Shown in pieces: positions 22,593-29,590 of a DNA stretch of 42,461 bases; positions within the stretch are counted from its first letter, which is position 1, and every line of letters begins with the position of its first letter. Made by a program: the position numbers and the translations under genes. Location of the stretch: NCBI RefSeq assembly GCF_014650435.1, contig NZ_BMUY01000025.1, forward strand, positions 1-42,461. The letters are read 5' to 3'. The notes under the pieces are model-generated. The model did not search any database. It saw nothing but the letters and a program-made list of their open reading frames with translations, and had not been told where the DNA came from. This DNA is from Streptomyces tendae. Lineage in GTDB: Bacteria; Actinomycetota; Actinomycetes; Streptomycetales; Streptomycetaceae.

Positions 22593-22831
22593 CTCATCGG
22601 CAAGGGCGAGGGCCCGGGACGGCGGCAGCATCGGCAGACGTACGCGACCGCCCCGGACCGCTGCGGACACCGTCCCGGCGACCGCAGCGCTCTTCAGTGT
22701 GCCCCCGGCACGTCACCCCATGACCTGCCCGCGCAGGCGGCACTCCTACGACCCCCGTTCCGCCTTCACGCCCCGCGCGCAAGCGGAATACCGACTCACC
22801 GAACCGTCACGACACGAGAGGACGACTCCTC

Positions 22832-23272
22832 ATGAGCCAGGCCCGCTTGCCCGAGGGCGACTGGATCCGCGGCATCAGCGTGAAGCAGCCCTACGCTGCG
22901 GCCATCCTGACCGGCGCCAAGCGCGTGGAGAACCGGCCCCGGCCCTGGAAGCCGGGCTGGGTGCTGCTGCACGCCAGCAAGACCATCGACCAGCACGCCC
23001 GGCGCCTCCCGCTGGTGGCCCGCACGATCCGCGACCGCCAGCTGGTGACCGGCGCCGTCCTCGGCGTCGCCCGGATCACCGACTGCCACCAGGACACCGA
23101 CCGGTCCACGCCGTGCTCGGAATGGGCGCACCCCGGGGCCTGGCATCTCGTGCTCGACGACGTCCAGGAGCTGCCCCTGCCCGTTCCCGCGCGCGGCCAG
23201 GTCGTGCCCTGGAAGCCAACGCCGGCCTTGGTCCGGAGGGTGTTCCAGCAGTTGCCCGGCTTCCAGCCGTGA
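22832..23272 (+). CDS. ASCH-domain protein
   Basis: 146 aa from an ATG with a GAGAGGACG region upstream. 'ISVKQPYAAAILTGAKRVENRPRPWKPGWVLLHASKT' is the typical opening of ASCH proteins, with the conserved Gly-x-Lys, Glu and aromatic residues; 'GAVLGVARITDC' and 'HLVLDDVQEL' follow. ASCH is a PUA-like fold that binds RNA or modified nucleosides; some members (YqfB type) are N4-acetylcytidine hydrolases. The substrate here is unknown. It is one of two ASCH genes within 3 kb. Confidence 0.8.
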   Translation: MSQARLPEGDWIRGISVKQPYAAAILTGAKRVENRPRPWKPGWVLLHASKTIDQHARRLPLVARTIRDRQLVTGAVLGVARITDCHQDTDRSTPCSEWAHPGAWHLVLDDVQELPLPVPARGQVVPWKPTPALVRRVFQQLPGFQP

Positions 23273-23367
23273 GCACCCACCACTGCCCCCGCCAGCGCCG
23301 CACCTCCACGAGCAGCGTGCCCGACGGGCCGGGCAGCCCGTCGTTCCACACCACCGAGCAGGAAGGC

Positions 23368-23382
23368 ATGACCGTCCGATGA
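23368..23382 (+). promoter_or_regulatory. Four-codon upstream ORF
   Basis: ATG ACC GTC CGA TGA with GGAAGG before it. Its TGA overlaps the ATG of the next gene (23379), which has no closer ribosome site, so the mini-ORF may deliver ribosomes to that gene by re-initiation. Confidence 0.35.
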
Positions 23383-24053
23383 TCCGCCACATGTTCCGCC
23401 GCTGTGGCCACGCCCGTGGCGGCCTCTCCCCCGAGGACCAGGCCGCCGTCGACGCGTTCCGCGTGATGCTCGCCGCCCTGCGCTCCCCGGAGCCCTGGAC
23501 CCCAGGCAGCGCGCAGGACATCGCCGTCCACGTCGGCCCGTTCATCGAGCGCGCCCACACCCGACCCGGCGACGACCACGGCCCCGACCTCATCGCCGTA
23601 GCCCTCCAGGACCCGGATGGCCCGTACCCGCTCTACAGCGCCCGCCGCTGGAAGCATGGTTGGCTGCGCTGCGAGACAGCGAAGATCCTCGGCGTATGGA
23701 ACCCGGCCTACGCCGTCCTCACTCACGCTGCCGCCGGCCTCGACCTGCCCGACGACGTCGGCATGGCCCCCGCGCATTACGCCCTCTACATCGAGGCCCG
23801 CCGACGCGACGACAGCCTCGACGGCCACACCGTGCTGCGCATCGGCCCGTACACCCAGACCCGCCACGCACAGCAGGACTGCGACCGGATCACCGCCGCG
23901 CTGGACGGACGGGAGACCACCCTCGTGCCCGGACACCGCGTCTCCGTGCGGTTCGCACCGTTTGACGTCAGCGACCACCGACTGTTCACCGACCCCTACA
24001 AGGCCGACGTCGTCGCTCTCCTGGCCGCCATCATCGAAGGAGCGACCGCATGA
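23379..24053 (+). CDS. Hypothetical protein coupled to Pycsar-type effector
   Basis: 224 aa. The start overlaps the four-codon upstream ORF and the end overlaps the effector ATG (ATGA). The middle reads 'LIAVALQDPDGPYPLYSARRWKHGWLRCETAKIL', and the C-terminal half 'HYALYIEARRRDDSLDGHTVLRIGPYTQTRHAQQDCDRI' suggests an alpha/beta domain. No class III nucleotidyl-cyclase motifs were found, so it is not an obvious Pycsar cyclase. Its tight coupling to the effector makes it a candidate partner, regulator or sensor. Function unknown. Confidence 0.6.
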   Translation: MIRHMFRRCGHARGGLSPEDQAAVDAFRVMLAALRSPEPWTPGSAQDIAVHVGPFIERAHTRPGDDHGPDLIAVALQDPDGPYPLYSARRWKHGWLRCETAKILGVWNPAYAVLTHAAAGLDLPDDVGMAPAHYALYIEARRRDDSLDGHTVLRIGPYTQTRHAQQDCDRITAALDGRETTLVPGHRVSVRFAPFDVSDHRLFTDPYKADVVALLAAIIEGATA

Positions 24054-24511
24054 CCACCACCCCCGAGGCCACCGCCGACAAGAACCTGGACGCCGCGTGC
24101 GCCGCCGTCACAAGCGAGATCAGCCGCACGGACAGCAAGGCCGCCCTACTGCTTGCTTTCAACGGGGCCGCGTTGGCCGGCCTCGCCACGATCGCCAGCC
24201 ATGACTTACCCACCGCGACCAAGGCCGTCGGTGCGCTCGCCGTCCTCGCTCTGGGCACTGCCGCCGTGCTGCTGCTCCTGGTCGTCCGCCCCGCGCTGCG
24301 CGGCGACGACCGCGCGTCCTTCCCGTACTGGGCACGCCTGACCGACGACGACACTGTCCGGGCCACCATGCACAGCGACACCCGCGCCGCTCAGATCCGA
24401 GTCCTGTCGGCTATCGCCGTCGCGAAGTTCCGTGGGCTGCGCCTCGCCATCAACTGCACCCTGGCGGCCCTCGCCCTGCTCGCTCTCGCCGCCACGGTCG
24501 CCCTGCTGTAA
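24050..24511 (+). CDS. Pycsar-type membrane effector (DUF5706 / PycTM-like)
   Basis: 153 aa. 'DKNLDAACAAVTSEISRTDSKAALLLAFNGAALAGLA' is the conserved start of Pycsar effector (DUF5706) proteins. Membrane segments lie near 32-49, 60-79 and 132-153, and the loop has 'RASFPYWARL'. PycTM effectors bind cyclic CMP or UMP made by a PycC cyclase during phage infection and damage the membrane; no cyclase is recognised nearby. Leucine 53 is encoded by TTA (24206-24208), rare in Streptomyces, so translation may depend on the bldA tRNA. It is coupled to the preceding gene and followed by a strong terminator. Confidence 0.8.
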   Translation: MTTTPEATADKNLDAACAAVTSEISRTDSKAALLLAFNGAALAGLATIASHDLPTATKAVGALAVLALGTAAVLLLLVVRPALRGDDRASFPYWARLTDDDTVRATMHSDTRAAQIRVLSAIAVAKFRGLRLAINCTLAALALLALAATVALL

Positions 24512-24531
24512 CCGCGACCTCCCGGCAGTCA

Positions 24532-24576
24532 GTGCCGCAGGTCCGCCTCGATTTCCCCGAGGCGGGCCTGCGGCAC
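24532..24576 (+). terminator. Strong terminator after effector gene
   Basis: 19-bp arms (24532-24550 and 24558-24576) with one G-T wobble and a 7-base loop, 21 bp past the effector stop. Confidence 0.75.
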
Positions 24577-24661
24577 GACTGAGCCCCCTTGTTCGACCCG
24601 TCCACGTTCACCGGCCCGGCCCACGCAGCCATCGGTCACCGACACGAGACGAGGCAACACC

Positions 24662-25762
24662 GTGACACTCATCAGCCCGAACACCGTCCTCGCGAACGCC
24701 CTGACGCACGTAGAGGACGTCCTCGCCCCCCGCATCCGCGCCGGCAAGCCGCAGCGGATCGCTCTGGTGGTGGGCACCCAGATCAACGGCGCACCGCACG
24801 CCGGCACTTCGCTGGTGCAGTCGATGGCCTTCGCCACCGCCGCCCGGCTCCATGACCGCCACGGCCTGCCCGTGGAGGTCCGCTTCTCGGCACTGGACAA
24901 CGCGCCGCACACCCTGATCACCGACCCCGTAACGGGCCACCGCTACCAGCGGGCCTACGCCCAAACCCTCGGCATGGACGGCATCACCAGCCTGGTCGAC
25001 GCCCTCTACCGGCCTCTGTTCGACGCCCTGTCGGATCGACTGGCCGTGCCGTACGGCGTGGAGACGTACTCGCAGCAGCAGGCCAGCAGCCTGTTCCGGG
25101 AGACATGGCTGCGCGTCCTGCCGCGCCTGGAGGCCGCCCGCTTGTGGCTGGCTCCCTCCACGGGAGTGCCCCATGTGCGGGTGCCCTGCCCGCAGTCCTG
25201 CGGGTGGGCGGAGAAGTACGCGGAGCGCACCCACGTAGAGATGGCTGGCCGCAGTCTGGCCCGCGTGTCGGCGGTCTGCCTGCACCACGGCCCCTACACG
25301 GCCATGGTCACGCCTACCGGCGGCGGCTACCTCGACCTCGCCACCCTCTACCGGAACCTGGTCAAGGAGCTGGCCGCGCTCGCCGAGCCCGATGTCCTCC
25401 AGGTGATGGTCAAGGGCACCGACTGGATGCCCGGGAGCCTCCTGGTCGACGGCGCCCTCCAGGCCGTGGGCCTGTCCCAGGGCCAGCTGCCCGCGCGGCT
25501 GTTCTGCCCGATGATCGTCGCAGAGACGGGCGCCAAGCTGTCCAAGAGCCTGATCCGATCCGGGGACGCGGCGTTGCCCGCAGGCGCTGAGCCCTGGATG
25601 CTCGATACCCGGAAGTGGCCCGGCACCGTCGGGGAGTTCGCGGACCGTCTGCTGCACCTGGCGGGGCTGCTGCTCTCCCACCCCCGGCACTTCTTCCGCT
25701 CATACTCGGCCGCGGAACTGTCGCGGCTGATGTCCGTACCCCAAGGGAGCCCGACTGCATGA
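24662..25762 (+). CDS. Class I aminoacyl-tRNA synthetase-like protein, lacks anticodon domain
   Basis: 366 aa from a GTG. A HIGH-type motif is seen as 'PHAGT' (45-49) inside 'VVGTQINGAPHAGTSLVQSM', and a KMSKS-type motif as 'KLSKS' (292-296) inside 'ETGAKLSKSLIRSG'. Between them are 'CPQSC' (Cys176, Cys180) and 'CLHHG', a possible zinc site, and a Rossmann-like core. The pattern most resembles class I lysyl-tRNA synthetase, but that enzyme is over 500 aa and has an anticodon-binding domain that is absent here. Its product could be an aminoacyl-adenylate or an aminoacylated non-tRNA acceptor. The stop overlaps the next gene (ATGA), an ASCH protein. Confidence 0.65.
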   Translation: MTLISPNTVLANALTHVEDVLAPRIRAGKPQRIALVVGTQINGAPHAGTSLVQSMAFATAARLHDRHGLPVEVRFSALDNAPHTLITDPVTGHRYQRAYAQTLGMDGITSLVDALYRPLFDALSDRLAVPYGVETYSQQQASSLFRETWLRVLPRLEAARLWLAPSTGVPHVRVPCPQSCGWAEKYAERTHVEMAGRSLARVSAVCLHHGPYTAMVTPTGGGYLDLATLYRNLVKELAALAEPDVLQVMVKGTDWMPGSLLVDGALQAVGLSQGQLPARLFCPMIVAETGAKLSKSLIRSGDAALPAGAEPWMLDTRKWPGTVGEFADRLLHLAGLLLSHPRHFFRSYSAAELSRLMSVPQGSPTA

Positions 25763-26112
25763 GCACCACCTCGGCCCGCGTCCTCGAACTGAACCTGTAC
25801 CCCCAGTACTTCGACCTTGTGGCCGCCGGCCGCAAGACCCGAGAGGTCCGGGTGAAGTACCCCAAGTTCGACGGCCTAGCGACCGGTGACCTGATCCGTT
25901 TCGCGGTGAAAGGGACCGACCAGTCATGCCTGACGCGGGTCACACGGGTCGCTGAGTACCCATCGTTCGAGGCCCTTCTGGACACCGAAGGCCCCTCCCA
26001 GGTGAACCCCGAAGCGACCCGTGAAGAGCAACTGGCCAACATCCGGCGCATCTACCCGCCCGAGAAGGAACGGCTGGGGTGCCTGGCTATCGGCATCGAA
26101 CTGGTCCACTGA
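25759..26112 (+). CDS. ASCH-domain protein coupled to synthetase-like gene
   Basis: 117 aa from an ATG overlapping the previous stop. 'LELNLYPQYFDLVAAGRKTREVRVKYPKFDGLATGDLIRFAV' is the ASCH signature, with the Gly-Arg-Lys-Thr and Glu-Val-Arg segment expected at the substrate pocket. 'EEQLANIRRIYPPEKERLGCLAIGIEL' closes the barrel. The family binds or hydrolyses modified RNA or nucleosides. Coupling with an aminoacyl-tRNA synthetase-like protein suggests that the two act on the same RNA or nucleotide; this is inference. Confidence 0.8.
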   Translation: MSTTSARVLELNLYPQYFDLVAAGRKTREVRVKYPKFDGLATGDLIRFAVKGTDQSCLTRVTRVAEYPSFEALLDTEGPSQVNPEATREEQLANIRRIYPPEKERLGCLAIGIELVH

Positions 26113-26156
26113 CCTGCAGACGACGAGGGGCAGGCCCCTTGCCGCGTCGTACATCG

Positions 26157-26202
26157 CAGAAGGCCCCTGCTACCCGGTCTCCGGGTTGGCAGGGGCCTTC
26201 TG
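26157..26202. terminator. Bidirectional terminator between ASCH and parB
   Basis: Perfect 14-bp arms (26157-26170 and 26189-26202), with an inner CCGG stem, between convergent genes. A second, weaker CGACG/CGTCG hairpin lies just left (about 26121-26149). Confidence 0.7.
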
Positions 26203-26242
26203 CGTTCTTGCCAGCCTAGGGGCGAGCACTACCAAGATCATT

Positions 26243-26260
26243 CTTGCCCAATTGGGCAAG
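26243..26260. promoter_or_regulatory. 18-bp perfect palindrome downstream of parB
   Basis: CTTGCCCAATTGGGCAAG, a perfect palindrome between the convergent-gene terminator and the first long palindrome of the par locus. It may be a protein-binding site; no protein can be assigned. Confidence 0.4.
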
Positions 26261-26283
26261 TTCCTCGCTGTGCACCCGATGAC

Positions 26284-26303
26284 TTGTTGTCCGCGGACAA
26301 CAA
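26284..26303. repeat. Centromere-like palindrome, copy 1
   Basis: TTGTTGTCCGCGGACAACAA, a perfect 20-bp palindrome just past the end of parB. Two more copies lie inside parB. Candidate ParB-binding (parS-like) site. Confidence 0.7.
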
Positions 26304-26314
26304 AGCGTCGGTGG

Positions 26315-27562
26315 TCAGAGCCCCCGCACGTCGTCGGGGAGCCGATGGAGCACACGCTCGACTCGTCCACGGAGGATCCCGATCAGCCTGTCCGCATTCT
26401 CCCGATCCACAGCAGCTGCGTCACGGTGCACTGCGGCGAGGTTCTGCATGCTGTTGGCGAACTCGGTGGCCTGTCGCACGCAGGCTTCCAGGGCCACGAG
26501 TGGATCACTCACCGATGCGTCGGCTGGCGCATCCGCGTGCGAGGTACGCGGTGGGTCTTCGTGAGCTTTGGCTTGTGCAGGCACAGAAGCTTCTGCACCG
26601 GACGGGGCCGCCGATACGGGATCTCCTGCCGTGGGAGCGGGGCGTTCCGCTGGTTTGTTGTCCGCGGACAACAAACTGCCGTCCTTGAGATCGGCCGCAG
26701 CGCTACTGGGTGGAACTGGCGCTGCGGGCGTCGAGCGTCCCTCTTTGTTGTCCGCGGACAACAAGTCCTCGCTCTTCCCGGCCTGAAGCGCCAGGAGCTT
26801 GCGCCGTTCCTCAGCCTTCGCGAGGGCTGAGGCTTCCTTGGCGGCCTTCAGATGATCCAGGAGTGTGGCCGCACCGAGACCAGGGTTCTCCCTGGCATAC
26901 CGGGCCAGCGTTCGCCCGTCTCGCTCGGGGAGGGAGCCGGCGCTCAGCATTGCCTGCAGCTCGCCAGGTAGCTCCAATAGCGCCAGCTGGTTGGTTACCC
27001 ATGAACGGTCCTTCCCGAGCTGCTCAGCCGCCCGGGTCCTGGCTCCGCGCTCTCCTTGCTCCGCGCACACAGTCACCAGTTGTTCGACGCCTCGTGCGCG
27101 CTCGATGACGTCGAAGTCCTCCCGCTCGAGGTTCTCCTTGAGCAGGTGGTTGATGAATGCCTCGCGACTGGTCGCCAGGTCGTCGCGGACGACGAAGTCG
27201 AGGGAGTCCAGGCCGACGTGGACGGCGCTGTGAAAGCGACGCTCGCCGTTGACCAGGACGTGGGCAGCCTCGCCGATCCGGTCCTCATGGTCGGGCCACA
27301 GTGCGAGATAGGCGGAGCGTGACACGGCGACGCATGCAGCCAGTTGCGCGTGCCGCAGTTCCTCGCCGAAGCGGGTCTTGTCCTCGTCAGTGCCGAAGTT
27401 CCGGCGGGGATTGAGAGGGGTGGGGGAGACCTCGTTCAGTTGCAGCCGGACCAGCTCATAGACAGGGACGTCTCCCTGCGTAACCGCTTTGGCACGGCCG
27501 CGGGCGCTGCGTCGGGTCTTGCTGAAGGAGGAGCCAGTTCCTAGCCTGTCGGCGACGCTCAT
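26315..27562 (-). CDS. parB: ParB-family partition protein
   Basis: 415 aa. The ParB/Spo0J N-terminal region has 'NPRRNFG', 'VLVNGERRFHSAVHVGLDSLDFVV' and 'EAFINHLLKENLEREDFDVIERARGVEQLV'. A helix-turn-helix follows ('RTRAAEQLGKDRSWVTNQLALLELPGEL', about 176-203). The C-terminal third is Ala/Pro-rich and ends in a helical dimerisation-type segment. The peptide 'LLSADNK' occurs twice because two DNA palindromes lie inside the gene. The ATG overlaps the parA stop (ATGA). ParB would bind the palindromes and load ParA-driven segregation. Confidence 0.85.
   Translation of the reverse strand: MSVADRLGTGSSFSKTRRSARGRAKAVTQGDVPVYELVRLQLNEVSPTPLNPRRNFGTDEDKTRFGEELRHAQLAACVAVSRSAYLALWPDHEDRIGEAAHVLVNGERRFHSAVHVGLDSLDFVVRDDLATSREAFINHLLKENLEREDFDVIERARGVEQLVTVCAEQGERGARTRAAEQLGKDRSWVTNQLALLELPGELQAMLSAGSLPERDGRTLARYARENPGLGAATLLDHLKAAKEASALAKAEERRKLLALQAGKSEDLLSADNKEGRSTPAAPVPPSSAAADLKDGSLLSADNKPAERPAPTAGDPVSAAPSGAEASVPAQAKAHEDPPRTSHADAPADASVSDPLVALEACVRQATEFANSMQNLAAVHRDAAAVDRENADRLIGILRGRVERVLHRLPDDVRGL
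26653..26676. repeat. Centromere-like palindrome, copy 2, inside parB
   Basis: A perfect 24-bp palindrome with the same 20-bp core as copies 1 and 3, read through as 'LLSADNKPA' in ParB. Confidence 0.7.
26745..26764. repeat. Centromere-like palindrome, copy 3, inside parB
   Basis: Perfect 20-bp palindrome identical to the core of copies 1 and 2, read through as 'LLSADNKEG' in ParB. Confidence 0.7.
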
Positions 27563-28722
27563 CCGCTGATCCTCCGGGCGATCGATCGCATTGCTTCAGC
27601 CTGCTCGCAGTAGGGGGCGTGGGCCAGGAGAGGGGCCTTCACCCGTACCGCCTCCCGCTGATCCTTCAGTTCTGGAACTACGGCAAGGACGGGAGGCTCG
27701 CCAACCTTCTTCCATTCATCCAGAGAGGAGGTGGCCACGTAGCCCTTGCGGCTGTCGTACATGTTGACGACGAAACCGAGCTGGCTGATGGCGACGTCCA
27801 GGTCTGCAGTCAGATCTTCGATCTGCTCTTCGAGCATGTCGTAGGCGTCTGCCGACGAGTCCTCGGACAGCACGGGGATGACGATGCCGGAGGTGCCTTC
27901 CGACTCGCCGTCTCGGGTGCGGCAGTAGTAGATCGCGGTGTCCATGCTGTAGCCGAGGCTGGGTGGGCAGTCCACGACGATGAAGTCGAAGTCATGCTCC
28001 AACGGTTCGAGCGCCTTCTCCAGCGCCGTCTCCTTCACTCGCACAAAGCGGCTTGTGGCGAGCTTGGCGTCTAGCAGGAAGGCGTCTTTGCACGCCGGCA
28101 GTAGCCAGAGGTGATCCTCGAAGTCGCCACCCTTTATGGGCACCAGTAGGTCGGCGAGTGCACCGTCCTTGACTTCACCGAGCATGTGTTTCGCCAGGCT
28201 GGGCTCATTGATATCGATGAGGGGATGGCCGAACTGCTTTGTCAGGTGTCCCTGTGGGTCGAAGTCGATTAGCAGCGTGCGGCGGCCGGACTCCGCCAGT
28301 GCCTGAGCGACGCCAGCAGACACCGATGTCTTGCCCACGCCGCCTTTCTGATTGCCGAAGATGACGCGCCGTGCTCCGGTGACCCGCTGAGGTGTGGGTC
28401 GTGGCGAGGGGTGCTCGTTCAACCACAGCCTGATCGACTGGGCGATGCCCTGGTTGTATGAGATTCCGCGAGCCTTGCAGTCGCGCTTCAACTTGTCGTA
28501 GAGCCCCGTCGGCAGATACGTCGCGAACGACGTGCCGCCCGTCGTATCGACTAGGGGCCGGCCCCTGGACTTTGACTTGCGCCACGCCTCCACGCCATGG
28601 GTCACGGCGTCCTGAATGTCTGTATCCACTTCGGCAGCGCGGACCTTGAGCTCCTTACGAAGCTCGGCAGGCAGCTTGGCCACTACCTTTTCCCGATCAC
28701 CGGGGTCATACGGAGCTGTCAT
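27559..28722 (-). CDS. parA: ParA partition ATPase with N-terminal RHH-like modules
   Basis: 387 aa. The P-loop 'KGGVGKTS' (126-133) with the deviant-Walker lysine, 'LLIDFDPQGHLTKQFG' and 'FDFIVVDCPPSLGYSMDTA' are standard ParA/Soj motifs. The first ~105 residues hold two segments resembling ribbon-helix-helix folds: 'KVVAKLPAELRKELKVRAAEVDTDIQDAVTHGV' and 'SFATYLPTGLYDKLKRDCKARGISYNQGIAQSI'. This would let ParA bind its own promoter. parB follows with an ATGA overlap. The 140-bp upstream region, around 28723-28760, is A/T-richer and holds GGCGCT repeats, a plausible promoter/operator. Confidence 0.9.
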   Translation of the reverse strand: MTAPYDPGDREKVVAKLPAELRKELKVRAAEVDTDIQDAVTHGVEAWRKSKSRGRPLVDTTGGTSFATYLPTGLYDKLKRDCKARGISYNQGIAQSIRLWLNEHPSPRPTPQRVTGARRVIFGNQKGGVGKTSVSAGVAQALAESGRRTLLIDFDPQGHLTKQFGHPLIDINEPSLAKHMLGEVKDGALADLLVPIKGGDFEDHLWLLPACKDAFLLDAKLATSRFVRVKETALEKALEPLEHDFDFIVVDCPPSLGYSMDTAIYYCRTRDGESEGTSGIVIPVLSEDSSADAYDMLEEQIEDLTADLDVAISQLGFVVNMYDSRKGYVATSSLDEWKKVGEPPVLAVVPELKDQREAVRVKAPLLAHAPYCEQAEAMRSIARRISG

Positions 28723-28861
28723 GGCGCTACCTTACTAACTGAATTGGCGCTGGAAGCAACAACCATGACGGTGGGGAAGGTCTGGCTCCCGCATCACCCC
28801 GAGCGGGTGATCATCAAGCAGACCCCGTGACTCTGCCCCGGACGTCAAAAGTTGGTCGGAC

Positions 28862-29230
28862 GTGACACGACTGATGATCGCCGCCACTGCGGCAGCCGCG
28901 TTCGCCACTACCGCCTTGTTCGCCCCAACAGCTGATGCCACCCCGGCTCCTGCTGCGGCGGTCACCGCGCCCGCCAAGGCATGCACCATCAAGTGGAAGG
29001 TCACAGGGAAGAAGGTCGCGGTCCGGATGCCGGAGGGCAATGCACCAGTCGCAGCGCCCGACTCCCCGGTGGTGCGCTACCTCTACCGCGGGGACGTGGT
29101 GCGCTCATGCGTGGAGGCGATCGCCCGCACGCAGAGCGGTCCGGCGTACCGCAAGTGCGGTCGCGGAGGCCACATCTGGAGAGTAGTCCGGGGCGGCCAG
29201 GTGCCGGCCACGTGCCTTAAGAGGATCTAG
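28862..29230 (+). CDS. Small secreted Cys-containing protein
   Basis: 122 aa from a GTG. The N-terminal signal peptide is 'MTRLMIAATAAAAFATTALFAPTADATPA' with likely cleavage after an Ala-rich AxA site near 26-30. The mature part has four Cys ('ACTIKW', 'RSC', 'KCG', 'TCLK') and a segment 'GKKVAVRMPEGN...VVRYLYRGDVVRSC' resembling small SH3-like secreted proteins of Streptomyces. Probably extracellular; function unknown. It diverges from parA. Confidence 0.65.
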   Translation: MTRLMIAATAAAAFATTALFAPTADATPAPAAAVTAPAKACTIKWKVTGKKVAVRMPEGNAPVAAPDSPVVRYLYRGDVVRSCVEAIARTQSGPAYRKCGRGGHIWRVVRGGQVPATCLKRI

Positions 29231-29290
29231 ACGGCGAGACGGCAGGGGCTGCTGCCGAGTGCTGCGGCCCCTGCACCGCACTCGCCGTCT
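29229..29290 (+). terminator. Nested hairpin terminator after secreted protein
   Basis: Outer 10-bp arms (29229-29238, 29281-29290) and inner 8-bp arms (29242-29249, 29267-29274), starting at the stop codon. Confidence 0.65.
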
Positions 29291-29335
29291 GTCTCACGGC
29301 GGCTGCGGCCCGCCGATACGGGGCAAGGTAGGTTC

Positions 29336-29515
29336 ATGAGTGACCAGTGGGAGTACCAGTTCGTATCGTTCCCCGCTCCGGATGATGAGCAGGTAAACGC
29401 GACGCTGGCGGACTGGGGAGCACAAGGGTGGGAGCCCGTGCACCATGCGGTCGCGACGGACCACCATGGGATCCCGACGTACTACTCGTTCCTGTTCAAG
29501 CGCCGTCTCGCCTAG
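29336..29515 (+). CDS. DUF4177-like small protein
   Basis: 59 aa: 'WEYQFVSFPAPDDEQVNATLADWGAQGWEPVHHAV' matches the DUF4177 pattern (an opening beta strand 'YxF', an 'LN/NATL...WGxxGWE' helix-turn, then a final strand 'TYYSFLFKR'). The ATG has AAGGTAGG upstream. The family is small, cytosolic and of unknown role. It ends 75 bp before the 2H phosphoesterase gene. Confidence 0.75.
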   Translation: MSDQWEYQFVSFPAPDDEQVNATLADWGAQGWEPVHHAVATDHHGIPTYYSFLFKRRLA

Positions 29516-29590
29516 TCGGACAGACAACCGCGGTGGCGGCCGGCGAGGCGTGAACGGCACGCGGTCCGGCGTAGCGTTCGGCGAGAATCA

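Noticed and set aside
23379..24053. Pycsar cyclase partner for the effector
   Set aside because: The 224-aa protein lacks the metal-binding and nucleotide-specificity motifs of class III cyclases, so it is left as unknown.
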